Assembly: GCA_052170135.1 (NCBI GenBank)
Contig: JBQNBC010000008.1
Span: forward strand, 1-64,000
From: Wolinella sp052170135
GTDB lineage: Bacteria > Campylobacterota > Campylobacteria > Campylobacterales > Helicobacteraceae
Direction of reading: 5' to 3'
Length of the DNA stretch: 64,000 nt
Shown here: piece after piece, positions 43,166 through 51,637 of the stretch
Position numbering within the stretch: position 1 is the first letter of the stretch
How the letters are laid out: each line of letters begins with the position of its first letter
The notes under the pieces: generated by a model
The model's input: only the letters and a program-made list of their open reading frames with translations
Told to the model about the DNA's origin: nothing
Databases searched by the model: none
Position numbers and translations under genes: made by a program

Positions 43166-45045
43166 GAGCAATTTTTGCGCACGATTTAGAGACACTTTAT
43201 AGGCTTTTTGAGGAGCGAGATGCAAAAATCAATAGTCTCTATGCACTGCTTCAAAATGAGGCAAAGAATCCAAGTGATACGCACAACGAAAACCTGGCTA
43301 CTTTTTACGATATTTTAGAAAAAATAGACCTAGCTCCAACAAGCGAAAATCTCCTCGCACTGGGCACACGACTAATAAATCTGCAAGAGGGCGCATTACT
43401 TCAAGTGCTAAAACGTGCACAAAAAAGTGAAGCTGAAATTATCGAGATTAAAAAATGTGTGCTACTTTGGGTGAGTAATTTTCACACAAATACACATAAA
43501 GAATTACTCCAAAATATGGAAGATAGCGAGCTATTAACGCCGTTTTATCGTGCGCTCCTCAGGGGAATCCACGAAGTAGGAATCGCTATGAACAAGCTCT
43601 ATTTTGCGTGGCAATTTGATCTGATCGATGGGATAAATGCCTCTTTGATGCGTGATTTTGACAACAATGAGGCAAAGATTCTTGAGGTGCTTCAAAGCGC
43701 AAATGAGAGCACACAAAGCGACAGAAGTTATTCAATTCCTAAAAAAGATGCTGCTGGAGTCTACCGTGCAATTCCATACAGCATGGCCTTTAAACACGAG
43801 ATAGATAACATCGCCTATAAACTCTCTAGGTTGATAAAAGAGCTAGAAAATGAAGGTGATGGAGTCTATGGTGCAAAAAGTGCGTATGTACGATATTTTA
43901 GCGCGATTAGAAGCGCATTTTTAGAGTCGGATTCTTCAATGCTTTTGCAAAGATGGCAAGATGTGGATAGAGCATGGATGGATATCAAAACACCACTTCA
44001 GCCGGGACATCCATTAGAATATTATGAGGATAGATTCCGAAAGGCAGTCGCGCCTGAATGGGATTTGCGCCTGTCTCGCGTAAATAATCAAAACGCACTT
44101 CCGATAAAAGAGCAGATGAAAGAGTGCTTTATAAATTACATGGATAGGCTGGATTCTTCACATGAGTTTAGACAAATACGTGATTTCACACTCGCATCAA
44201 TAGAGCGCACACAGCTATACATTGGGATACCAGCACTATATTATGGAGCTGAGATGGGCGGGCTATTCTCCGCGCAAGTCGTACCAAATGATGAGTGTGT
44301 ATCAAAAGAGCTTGGTAAAAAAATTTTTGCATTCCCAGATCGTGTACTAGAGAGCAGTAGGCACAGACCATTTATGAAGCTTAGCGATGAGATTTTTCCA
44401 CAAGATTTCTTAGAATTTTCACGCGAGATTCTTTTTAAGCGAGAAACTGAGTGGCACCACCTGTATGAGATTTCGACTATTGGACATGAATTTGGACATA
44501 TCTTTTTTATCGATGAAGATAGCGAGCTAGTGATGAATAGCAAAGGACAATTCAAAAATCTAGAAGAGTTCAAAGCGACAAGCGGAGGAATTGTAAACTT
44601 TTTTATACACGAGATTCCGACTCTTCGCAAGGCTTTTATGATGGACATTATCAAGCGCGCAGTTGGGCTTGTAGCATGGATGGAACAAAACGAAGTAATG
44701 CCATACTACTGTGAGGGACTTATACATCTGGATCTTTTATTTGAGAGCGAAACAATCTTCTTTGATGGAGAAAAACTAAGAATCGCACTAGATGAAACAC
44801 ACTACGAAAATCTAAAATCACTCTACATAAAAACATACGAGAATCTAGCCATACACTACCTAGCCAAACGCGAATCCGGTGAATTTTTGGCGCGCTACAT
44901 GGAGCGCGATTCTTCTTATAAATTTAAGCCTATAAATAGACGCGTGCGGGAGTTTGTCGAGTACTACTGGAATAGATATCAAGAGATAGGTCAAATAGTA
45001 AGCGAGCTAGATAGCAATGAGCACTGGTTAAAGGGGTACTCGTGA
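43162..45045 (+). CDS. ciaB: CiaB-family protein (invasion antigen B homologue)
   Basis: This 627-residue soluble protein resembles Campylobacter CiaB in length and in segments such as LLALGTRLINLQEGALLQVL, FYRALLRGIHEVGIAMNKLY and the C-terminal GHEFGHIFFIDEDSELVMN. The last holds an HExxH zinc-protease-like motif (near residue 440). CiaB is described as a protein exported through the flagellum in C. jejuni, but the family is widespread in non-invasive Campylobacterota and the motif hints at an enzyme. It is coupled to the djlA-like and cheR genes by 4-bp overlaps. Recognition is from memory. Confidence 0.75.
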   Translation: MRAIFAHDLETLYRLFEERDAKINSLYALLQNEAKNPSDTHNENLATFYDILEKIDLAPTSENLLALGTRLINLQEGALLQVLKRAQKSEAEIIEIKKCVLLWVSNFHTNTHKELLQNMEDSELLTPFYRALLRGIHEVGIAMNKLYFAWQFDLIDGINASLMRDFDNNEAKILEVLQSANESTQSDRSYSIPKKDAAGVYRAIPYSMAFKHEIDNIAYKLSRLIKELENEGDGVYGAKSAYVRYFSAIRSAFLESDSSMLLQRWQDVDRAWMDIKTPLQPGHPLEYYEDRFRKAVAPEWDLRLSRVNNQNALPIKEQMKECFINYMDRLDSSHEFRQIRDFTLASIERTQLYIGIPALYYGAEMGGLFSAQVVPNDECVSKELGKKIFAFPDRVLESSRHRPFMKLSDEIFPQDFLEFSREILFKRETEWHHLYEISTIGHEFGHIFFIDEDSELVMNSKGQFKNLEEFKATSGGIVNFFIHEIPTLRKAFMMDIIKRAVGLVAWMEQNEVMPYYCEGLIHLDLLFESETIFFDGEKLRIALDETHYENLKSLYIKTYENLAIHYLAKRESGEFLARYMERDSSYKFKPINRRVREFVEYYWNRYQEIGQIVSELDSNEHWLKGYS

Positions 45046-45878
45046 TAACGATGTCAAAAGAGGCTCTTGAGCGAGTGCGCGCTGAGATATACAAGATAAC
45101 AGGAATTCATCTCTCCAATAATAAAGATTCTCTAATCATAAATAGAATCGAGAAGCTAGCTAGAGAGATAAAAGTAAACAGCTTTGAAGAGATTCTCCGC
45201 GAACTAAGCTCAGGTAGGTGCAAGCAGGAATTCATAAATGCATTTACAACAAATAAAACAGATTTTTTTCGCGAAGGCTTTCATTTTACAGACATGGTGG
45301 ATAGGATATTGCCTCGCTTTTGTCGCGAGAAAAGCCCGATAAAAATCTATTGCTCTGCTAGCTCCACAGGCGAAGAACCATATAGCATTGCCGCAACGCT
45401 AATGCACGCAAAGGATATCTATAGAACCGACTGTTTTAACGCCTCAATAGTCGCTACAGATATAGATACAAACGTCCTAGAAACCGCGCGCAAAGGCAAA
45501 TATATCGTCGATACAACGCTAAATAAGCTCCCAACATGGCTTGAGCTTGAACGATATTTTGATATCAAACAGATTCCAGGTAGCAAAAAAGAGATAGAGA
45601 TGATTGCAAAAAACATACTCAAGTCACTAATCACATTTAAAACAATGAATCTATTTTCTGAGAAGTATCCATTTGCCAAAAATGAGTTTGATGTGATTTT
45701 TTGTCGCAATGTGCTGATATATTTCAAAGTCGAAGATCAAAAGAAGATTTTGGAGCGACTCTTTAGCCATCTAAAAATTGGCGGCACGCTCTATCTTGGA
45801 CACTCAGAGCATATTTTATGCTTACAGGAACGCGTAGATAGACTAGGACAGAATATTTTTGTAAAGAATCGAGACTAG
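45042..45878 (+). CDS. cheR: Chemotaxis protein methyltransferase
   Basis: The 278-residue protein has the CheR N-terminal helical domain (RAEIYKITGIHLSNNKDSLI), KTDFFREGFHF, and the SAM-binding motif IYCSASSTGEEPYSIAATL. The later motifs are DVIFCRNVLIYF and GGTLYLGHSE. The GTG at 45042 is chosen because AGGGG sits 6 bases upstream; ATG at 45051 is possible. It methylates chemoreceptor glutamates. It overlaps ciaB by 4 bp and is followed 2 bases later by cheB. Confidence 0.95.
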   Translation: MITMSKEALERVRAEIYKITGIHLSNNKDSLIINRIEKLAREIKVNSFEEILRELSSGRCKQEFINAFTTNKTDFFREGFHFTDMVDRILPRFCREKSPIKIYCSASSTGEEPYSIAATLMHAKDIYRTDCFNASIVATDIDTNVLETARKGKYIVDTTLNKLPTWLELERYFDIKQIPGSKKEIEMIAKNILKSLITFKTMNLFSEKYPFAKNEFDVIFCRNVLIYFKVEDQKKILERLFSHLKIGGTLYLGHSEHILCLQERVDRLGQNIFVKNRD

Positions 45879-45880
45879 AC

Positions 45881-46540
45881 ATGGGAAAATTATTTGACAA
45901 ATCCACACTCGAGGTTGAAAAAAAGCACCATCCAGATATACTCTTGCCATTTAACCCATACAAAAAAGATGGCAAAAAGCTAATTTTAATTGGCTCATCA
46001 ACTGGTGGTGTTGAGGCGCTCACTCGGATATTCCCACAACTACCAGCAGGGCTTCCACCTATTGTCATTGTCCAGCATATCCCAAAAGGCTTCTCCACAT
46101 CATTCGCACAACGCCTAAATAGCATCTCAGAGTTCACAGTACTAGAAGTCGATTCTCGTGAACAGCTAAAAGATTCTCACGCTTACCTAGCCCCAGGAGA
46201 TAGGCATATAGTTATAGAAAATGTGGGTGGCACATACTTCGTGAAGTGCGTAGATGGCGAGCGTATCAGTCGCCACAAGCCAAGTGTCGATGTGTTATTT
46301 AGAAGCGGTAACAACGCCGCAGGCAAAAATGCACTAGCTGTGATTCTAACTGGCATGGGAGATGATGGCAGCATTGGAATAAAGGAGCTCTTTGATAACG
46401 GTGCACACACGATCGCTCAAGACCAAGCTAGTTGCGTAGTCTTTGGCATGCCCAAAAAAGCCATTGAAAAAGGCGGAATAAGTGAGGTCGTGCCCCTTGA
46501 TGATATACCAGGTAAAATTATCGCCTATGCAAATGGCTAG
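45881..46540 (+). CDS. cheB: Chemoreceptor methylesterase/deamidase without receiver domain
   Basis: The 219-residue protein consists only of the catalytic domain: GSSTGGVEALTRIFPQLPAG (catalytic Ser), IVQHIPKGFSTSFAQRL (catalytic His) and LTGMGDDGSIGIKELF (catalytic Asp). The receiver domain found in most CheB proteins is absent, as is usual in Campylobacter and Helicobacter relatives, so it is not controlled by CheA phosphorylation in the standard way. It forms a cheR-cheB pair. Confidence 0.95.
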   Translation: MGKLFDKSTLEVEKKHHPDILLPFNPYKKDGKKLILIGSSTGGVEALTRIFPQLPAGLPPIVIVQHIPKGFSTSFAQRLNSISEFTVLEVDSREQLKDSHAYLAPGDRHIVIENVGGTYFVKCVDGERISRHKPSVDVLFRSGNNAAGKNALAVILTGMGDDGSIGIKELFDNGAHTIAQDQASCVVFGMPKKAIEKGGISEVVPLDDIPGKIIAYANG

Positions 46541-46773
46541 CAACGATGGCTTAATAAAGATTCTATATTTGGGGCGATAACGTCTTTATGCGATGCGCAC
46601 TCTTGCGATTCTGTACTTTAATCCCATCTCCAAAAGATAAAAACAAAACAATAGTGCAATCTACCAACACTAGTTTAAGTCTATATTTAAAATCACTTCG
46701 AGATAAAAACTTACATCTATGAATACAATCTCGCTTGGGCGACACTTCTAGCAATAAATTATGCTCAAAGCCA

Positions 46774-47610
46774 CTATGCATGATGCCCGTGCAAGTGCGG
46801 TGCATACCTACCGTGCACAGCTCTGGCGAAAATATTAAGTCTTACACGGTGTTTTTTGGCGAGATTCTTTACGCGCGCTAGATGGCGCACTGAAAACGCA
46901 AAAAGCATTTCGTACTCCTCGCCACTTGTGCCGATTCTTTGATCTATTTTTTTAAAAAACCTAAACCCGATGCTATTAATCTTTGAGAGCCTTGATAGCT
47001 CAAAAAATAGCCCGTCTGAAATATCCATTCCAGCGCGTACAAATGGTGCAAGATCACGTATAAGCCCACGTCGAAGAATCGGGCGTACAAAGCGCGAATG
47101 GTTAGCGATTCTTCCACCACGCATTAGGATTCCTAGCCCCCTTTTAGAATCACCAAGAATCCCAGTATAAGCTAGAAGATCGCCCTTTTTTATCCCTTTT
47201 CGTGTAAGTGTCTTCTTACTAGCCTTACCAAAGAGTGTATAATTTAAGCTAAGCAATGGAGCAACAATAGTATCACCTCCAATAATTCTCACACTAAATT
47301 CACGCGCACAATTAGAAATAGCACGCGCAAATATGCGTGTATCATGTGAGCTAAAATTAGGAGGAATCGCCACTGAAAGTAGTGCGTGCGTTGGAGTTGC
47401 ATTCATAGCATAAAGGTCAGAGACATTTATAGCGAGTGCCTTATATGCAATCTGCTCCAAGCTTAGCCACTCACGCCTAAAATGCACCCCTTCACAAAAA
47501 GAATCCATCGCATATACAAGCCCACCAATCTCTACACCATCATCACCTATACCGCTAGTTGCGCCACTAGCTTCAAGTGCAGAGATAAATATTGTCTCTC
47601 GCTCACTCAT
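46774..47610 (-). CDS. thiL: Thiamine-monophosphate kinase
   Basis: The 278-residue protein has IGDDGVEI, YAMDSFCEGVHFRREWLSLE, ALAINVSDLYAMNATPTHAL, VRIIGGDT and RAGMDISDGLFFELSRL. These are the ThiL/PurM-fold motifs. It phosphorylates TMP to TPP. The C-terminus ends in a His-rich tail (HGRYAPHLHGHHA) not needed for catalysis. It overlaps the nadC stop by 4 bp. The 230-bp gap after it (46541-46773) shows no gene or clear terminator. Confidence 0.92.
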   Translation of the reverse strand: MSERETIFISALEASGATSGIGDDGVEIGGLVYAMDSFCEGVHFRREWLSLEQIAYKALAINVSDLYAMNATPTHALLSVAIPPNFSSHDTRIFARAISNCAREFSVRIIGGDTIVAPLLSLNYTLFGKASKKTLTRKGIKKGDLLAYTGILGDSKRGLGILMRGGRIANHSRFVRPILRRGLIRDLAPFVRAGMDISDGLFFELSRLSKINSIGFRFFKKIDQRIGTSGEEYEMLFAFSVRHLARVKNLAKKHRVRLNIFARAVHGRYAPHLHGHHA

Positions 47611-48434
47611 TTCATCTTCATACTCATATCTATCCAGCGCGCTTGATGTACGAGCGCACCGCTACTAACGGCATCAAATCCAAGCCGCGCACAAAATGCA
47701 ATATCATCTTCTGTGATATTTCCACTAACCTCTAATAAGAGGTGCGGAGCATGACGCTCTCTATATTTTATACACTCCTCAAGATCATGGATGCTCATAT
47801 TATCGCACATCACTATATCAGCACCAGCTTCTGCCGCAAGAATCGCCTGATGAACACTCTCTGCTTCGACCTCTATTTTACATGTCCATGGGATTTTTTT
47901 GCGTGCATCCTTTATTAGCTCGGCAAGATTTACAACATGACGCATATGTGTATCTTTTAGCATTAGACAGTCATCAAGCCCAAAGCGATGATTCACTCCG
48001 CCACCACTTCTTACAGAATACTTCTCAAAAGCCCTAAGTAGCGGACGAGTCTTGCGTGTATCTAGGAGCTTCATTTTACTAGCTTCTGGGATTTTATCTA
48101 CAAATCTTCTCGTCTGGGTTGCAATTCCGCTGCTATGCTGAAGTATGTTTAATAGAGTGCGCTCAACCTTTAAAAGCGTGGTAAATTCACCATTTAGCAC
48201 GACAAGCACCCTCCCCTCGTCGAACTCCTCACCATCTTTAAGGGCAAATAATGCTTCTATTCCCATCATTTCGCATAGCTCGTTGGCATAGATTCTTCCA
48301 GAAAAAACCCCACATCCCTTGGCAATAATCTCTGCCTGCACACATTCGCTAATCCCCAAAAGCTCAAACAGATCGCCACGCCCTAGATCCTCCCTAAGCG
48401 CGGCTGCAACAAAATCGCGTATATTCTCTTTCAT
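47607..48434 (-). CDS. nadC: Quinolinate phosphoribosyltransferase
   Basis: The 275-residue protein has ALREDLGRGDLFELL, VERTLLNILQHSSGIATQTR, LLDTRKTRPLLRAFEKYSVR, GGGVNHRFGLDDCLMLKDTH, ADIVMCDN and LEVSGNIT. These are the NadC signatures and closely resemble those I recall for H. pylori NadC. It converts quinolinate and PRPP to nicotinate mononucleotide in NAD synthesis. ModD is a related family, but the LKDTH and LLDTRKTRP motifs favour NadC. AAGGAG precedes the ATG. Confidence 0.93.
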   Translation of the reverse strand: MKENIRDFVAAALREDLGRGDLFELLGISECVQAEIIAKGCGVFSGRIYANELCEMMGIEALFALKDGEEFDEGRVLVVLNGEFTTLLKVERTLLNILQHSSGIATQTRRFVDKIPEASKMKLLDTRKTRPLLRAFEKYSVRSGGGVNHRFGLDDCLMLKDTHMRHVVNLAELIKDARKKIPWTCKIEVEAESVHQAILAAEAGADIVMCDNMSIHDLEECIKYRERHAPHLLLEVSGNITEDDIAFCARLGFDAVSSGALVHQARWIDMSMKMK

Positions 48435-48565
48435 TTTATTCTCCTTGAACGCGGGTTTATAGCGCTTAGAGCAACTCCTTACTTGAGACTTTTTTTGCTA
48501 AATATGGCATACAATTCCCTCTTGGATAGTCTCTAATTTGCCTAGTTTCTTTGAATTTGGTGTAT

Positions 48566-49312
48566 TTAGTGCATTTCAAAAACAAATGGTACGCCTCGTA
48601 TTAGCCCACTTGAATATATTTTTTCTGCCACTTCATCAATCTCTTTTGTCGCACGATTTAAATCAGAAACTTTGTAATTTTCAGCATAAACTTTGCGAAG
48701 AGATGAGATTTTTTCATTATCACTCTTTGCATTTTTAATTTCATCCATCGCAATTTGAGCCTTAACAAAAGCCGTGCGTGCACCAACTGGAGCAAGGATA
48801 TACTTCACATGACCACTCTCTAGCTTCTCTTCGATCTTTTTTAGCTCGCTACGACAGTGCGGACACTCTGGATCGCTCACGATAATGTAAGTTTTTGTCG
48901 CATTTTTATTTGTTGATTTTAAATTTACCACTCGCTCATCTGGAATCGATTTAAAAATCTCTGTCAGCTTTCTATCTTTGGCACTTTCATTAAATTTTTG
49001 GATCTCTTTTATCGCTTGCTGGATTGTCTCATTGTCCTTTGCGCTTTGAGTAAAGAATAAATTTGAGAATCCAATAATGCTATTTCCATCCTTTGAAGCA
49101 AAAAGCGGGAAGCGTTGTGCACTTGTAGCGCTCTCAACACTTACAAATTTAACACCGCTAAACCCTTCCAAGTCGTAGCTTTTTACCACTTTAGCTGGCA
49201 TACCTATCTGTGTCTTTAGTAGCGTCTCTAGACTCTCTTCAAAGCTTTTTGCAAACGCACCTGTAGTCATAAGTGAAGAGATAAGCGCGATGCTAATTGC
49301 TCTAGTTTTCAT
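48566..49312 (-). CDS. Periplasmic thioredoxin-fold disulfide oxidoreductase (DsbC/DsbG-like)
   Basis: The 248-residue protein has a signal peptide (MKTRAISIALISSLMTTGAFA), an N-terminal dimerisation-like region (about 22-110), and a thioredoxin fold with active site DPECPHCRSEL (CPHC near residue 145). The cis-Pro region is RGVPFVFEMH at the very C-terminus. Two-domain CPHC proteins in Helicobacter and Campylobacter (for example HP0231) act in periplasmic disulfide formation or isomerisation. The exact role is not clear from sequence. It diverges from the lipoprotein gene. Confidence 0.8.
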   Translation of the reverse strand: MKTRAISIALISSLMTTGAFAKSFEESLETLLKTQIGMPAKVVKSYDLEGFSGVKFVSVESATSAQRFPLFASKDGNSIIGFSNLFFTQSAKDNETIQQAIKEIQKFNESAKDRKLTEIFKSIPDERVVNLKSTNKNATKTYIIVSDPECPHCRSELKKIEEKLESGHVKYILAPVGARTAFVKAQIAMDEIKNAKSDNEKISSLRKVYAENYKVSDLNRATKEIDEVAEKIYSSGLIRGVPFVFEMH

Positions 49313-49402
49313 AAAAATCCTTTACTTAAACTTTCTATTTAGAGTGTAAATTGTATCAGAATTGACATGGTAAAATCACGCCTTTTAGCCTTTGGAGATA
49401 CT

Positions 49403-49915
49403 ATGCGATTCCTCTTTTATATACTTTTTATCACAGTTTTTAGTGCATGTTCGGTAAAGCATGAAACACTCTTATTAACAAAAACCGAGGAAGATTCCGC
49501 GCAGAGGCTCGCTCACAAACTCCTAACACTATCCAGTAATATAAATCCAAGCGAAGCGACACAAATAGCACAAGAATCACACTCTTATCCCAAAAAGCTA
49601 GCGCATAAATACGCACTCGCATATCCGCCGCTTTTTCACAATTTCTTAGTAAATATTGGCGCAAAGGAGCGTGGACTATGCTATCAGTGGGCAGAGGACT
49701 TAGCACGCCATTTGCGCTCGCTAAATTCTAAAACTTTACGCTTTGAATTCATTGTGGCAAACCTAGATCAAAGCAATGAACATACGGCCATATCAGTATT
49801 CCCAACTTCTGGCAATCCACTAGATGGAATCGTGCTAGATCCATGGCGCAACTCATCAAAACTATACTGGATCCCCATCAAAGACGATCCAAAATATCAC
49901 TGGCAAAAGAGATAA
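49403..49915 (+). CDS. Lipoprotein with transglutaminase-like Cys-His-Asp pattern
   Basis: The protein of about 170 residues starts at ATG 49403, giving a lipoprotein signal peptide with lipobox (LFITVFSAC). The mature part has GLCYQWAEDLARHL, EHTAISVF and DGIVLDPWR, in the order Cys, His, Asp of bacterial transglutaminase-like (papain-fold) enzymes. It may be a periplasmic peptidase or amidase; the substrate is unknown. It is followed after 14 bases by alr. Confidence 0.7.
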   Translation: MRFLFYILFITVFSACSVKHETLLLTKTEEDSAQRLAHKLLTLSSNINPSEATQIAQESHSYPKKLAHKYALAYPPLFHNFLVNIGAKERGLCYQWAEDLARHLRSLNSKTLRFEFIVANLDQSNEHTAISVFPTSGNPLDGIVLDPWRNSSKLYWIPIKDDPKYHWQKR

Positions 49916-49929
49916 ATAAAGGAGTGAAA

Positions 49930-50955
49930 ATGGCAGAAATACGGCTAGATAGTGCGGCATTTTTTCACAACATAGATACTTTGAGTGCGCATGTAGGCAC
50001 ACGCGAAAAGCTCGCTGTCGTAATAAAAGATAACGCATACGGACATGGATTATTAGAGATGGCAAAGCTAGCACACAAGGCAAAAATCAAGAGTGCTTTT
50101 GTCAAAAATAGCGCAGAAGCAGTGGCTGTTGCGCCATACTTTAGCGATGTTAGCGCACTATATGGAGAAGTAGAAATAAGTGCGCCACAAAATGTAAACG
50201 CAGTGATACATTCACTAGACCAACTAGAGAAAATACCGCAAAATAGGAGCTTTGAGATAAAAATTGATACAGGCATGTATCGCAATGGAATCTCCATTGA
50301 TGAGCTTCCTAGCGCGCTTTTAATAATAAAAAATCGTGCACTAAGACTGCGTGGTGTAATGGCGCACAATGGCTATGGTGATGAGCTTGGAAGTGAATTT
50401 TTCACTCAGCAACGACGTTTTAGCGAAGTAAAGAATCGCGTGCAAGCATTTGCAAAAGAACAAGGAATCCCTGGCGTGCGATTTCACTCGCTTAGCTCAA
50501 GTGGCGCATTAAGAAGCAAGGAAATAGATGATGATATCGTGCGATTTGGGATAGCTATCTATGGCTATCATTGTGCTGATAGCACGATTCTTGACGACTT
50601 TGATCTGCGTCCAGTTCTATCTCTTTATGCACACAAAATAACGACAAAAAATCTCAAACGTGGTGCTAGAATCGGCTATGGTGGTGTAAGCGAGCTTATG
50701 TGCGATTCCTCTGTGTCGACATACGATATTGGATATGGCGATGGATTCTTCAGATTAAATGAGAATCACACGCTAAACACTGGTGATGGAGAGATGATTT
50801 TGCCACGCGTGTCAATGGACTGCATAAGCGTGATAAGCAAGAGAGATGAAATCTGCCTTATGCGCAATGCACGCGAGGTTGCAACGGTAGTTGGGACGAT
50901 TCCTTATGAGGTGCTAACCAGGCTTTCACCAACAATTAGACGCGTGGTGATATAA
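49930..50955 (+). CDS. alr: Alanine racemase
   Basis: The 341-residue protein starts at ATG 49930 (GGAG 5 bases upstream); an in-frame start at 49843 would lie inside the lipoprotein gene. PLP-binding KDNAYGHG, DTGMYRNG, RGVMAHNGYGD, IRFG-like IVRFGIAIYGY, RIGYGG and PRVSMDCISV are the Alr motifs. It supplies D-alanine for peptidoglycan. It is shorter than the usual 360-375 residues, with a lean C-terminal beta domain. Confidence 0.93.
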   Translation: MAEIRLDSAAFFHNIDTLSAHVGTREKLAVVIKDNAYGHGLLEMAKLAHKAKIKSAFVKNSAEAVAVAPYFSDVSALYGEVEISAPQNVNAVIHSLDQLEKIPQNRSFEIKIDTGMYRNGISIDELPSALLIIKNRALRLRGVMAHNGYGDELGSEFFTQQRRFSEVKNRVQAFAKEQGIPGVRFHSLSSSGALRSKEIDDDIVRFGIAIYGYHCADSTILDDFDLRPVLSLYAHKITTKNLKRGARIGYGGVSELMCDSSVSTYDIGYGDGFFRLNENHTLNTGDGEMILPRVSMDCISVISKRDEICLMRNAREVATVVGTIPYEVLTRLSPTIRRVVI

Positions 50956-50956
50956 A

Positions 50957-51637
50957 ATAAAGGCACTAATTATAGGCGCAAGTGGCGCAACTGAGCAGAC
51001 CCTTCTGCTAAGACCATTAAAAGATAGCGACTTTAGCGAAGTCGTAGCGTTTGCTAGGCATGATTTGGGTATCGCGCACAAAAAGCTACGCCTACACATC
51101 GTAGATTTTGATGATATGGCTAGCTTTGCACACCTACTTTGTAGCGATGTACTTTTTAGGCACTCGGCACGACGCCAAAAGATGCTGTTAGCAAAGAGAC
51201 GCAATATCGCGTATGTTTTACATATCAATATAAAATCGTAAAGCACGCAAAAATCTGGTACAAAACATATAATCCTAGTCTCATCAATTGGTGCAGATTC
51301 TCACTCAAGGATCTTTTACCCGCACATAAAAGGCAAATTAGAAGAATCCATCATTAAGCTCTCTTTTGAAAAAACATACATTTTACGACCGCCATCACTA
51401 ATTAGACTGCACACTACTAGAGTTAGCAAAAAGATAGAAATTGCCCTGTTAAAATGGCTAAACTCACTTGGATTCTTTAAAAAATATTCCCCCATGCACG
51501 CAGAGGAGTTAGCAAGAGCAATGGTTTGGCTTTTCAAAATAGAGTACAAAATGCAGATTGTTAAGAGGAGCGATATTTTAAAGATAGCACAAAAAGATAA
51601 CGAGCTAGACTATATTGATCTATTTTGCAGACACTAG
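50957..51637 (+). pseudogene. Broken NAD(P)-binding atypical SDR (epimerase-like) gene
   Basis: Pieces of one gene occur in different frames. First is (ATA)KALIIGASGATEQTLLLRPL with SEVVAFARHDLG and HIVDFDDMASFAHLLCSDVL. Then ALGTTPKDAVSKETQYRV appears in another frame, followed by ILVSSIGADSHSRIFYPHIK, SFEKTYILRPPSLIRL and MHAEELARAMVWL, ending at a TAG at 51637. The start codon has become ATA. This is the pattern of NmrA/HTATIP2-like NAD(P)-binding proteins, now inactive. It fills the gap between alr and the end of priA. Confidence 0.85.

Noticed and set aside
46563..46805. Minus-strand 80-residue ORF after cheB
   Set aside because: It overlaps the end of thiL, has no recognisable domain and an ordinary composition for noncoding AT-rich DNA.
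49843..49929. Upstream extension of alr to 49843
   Set aside because: It lies inside the lipoprotein gene; ATG 49930 has a good ribosome site and matches the usual Alr start.
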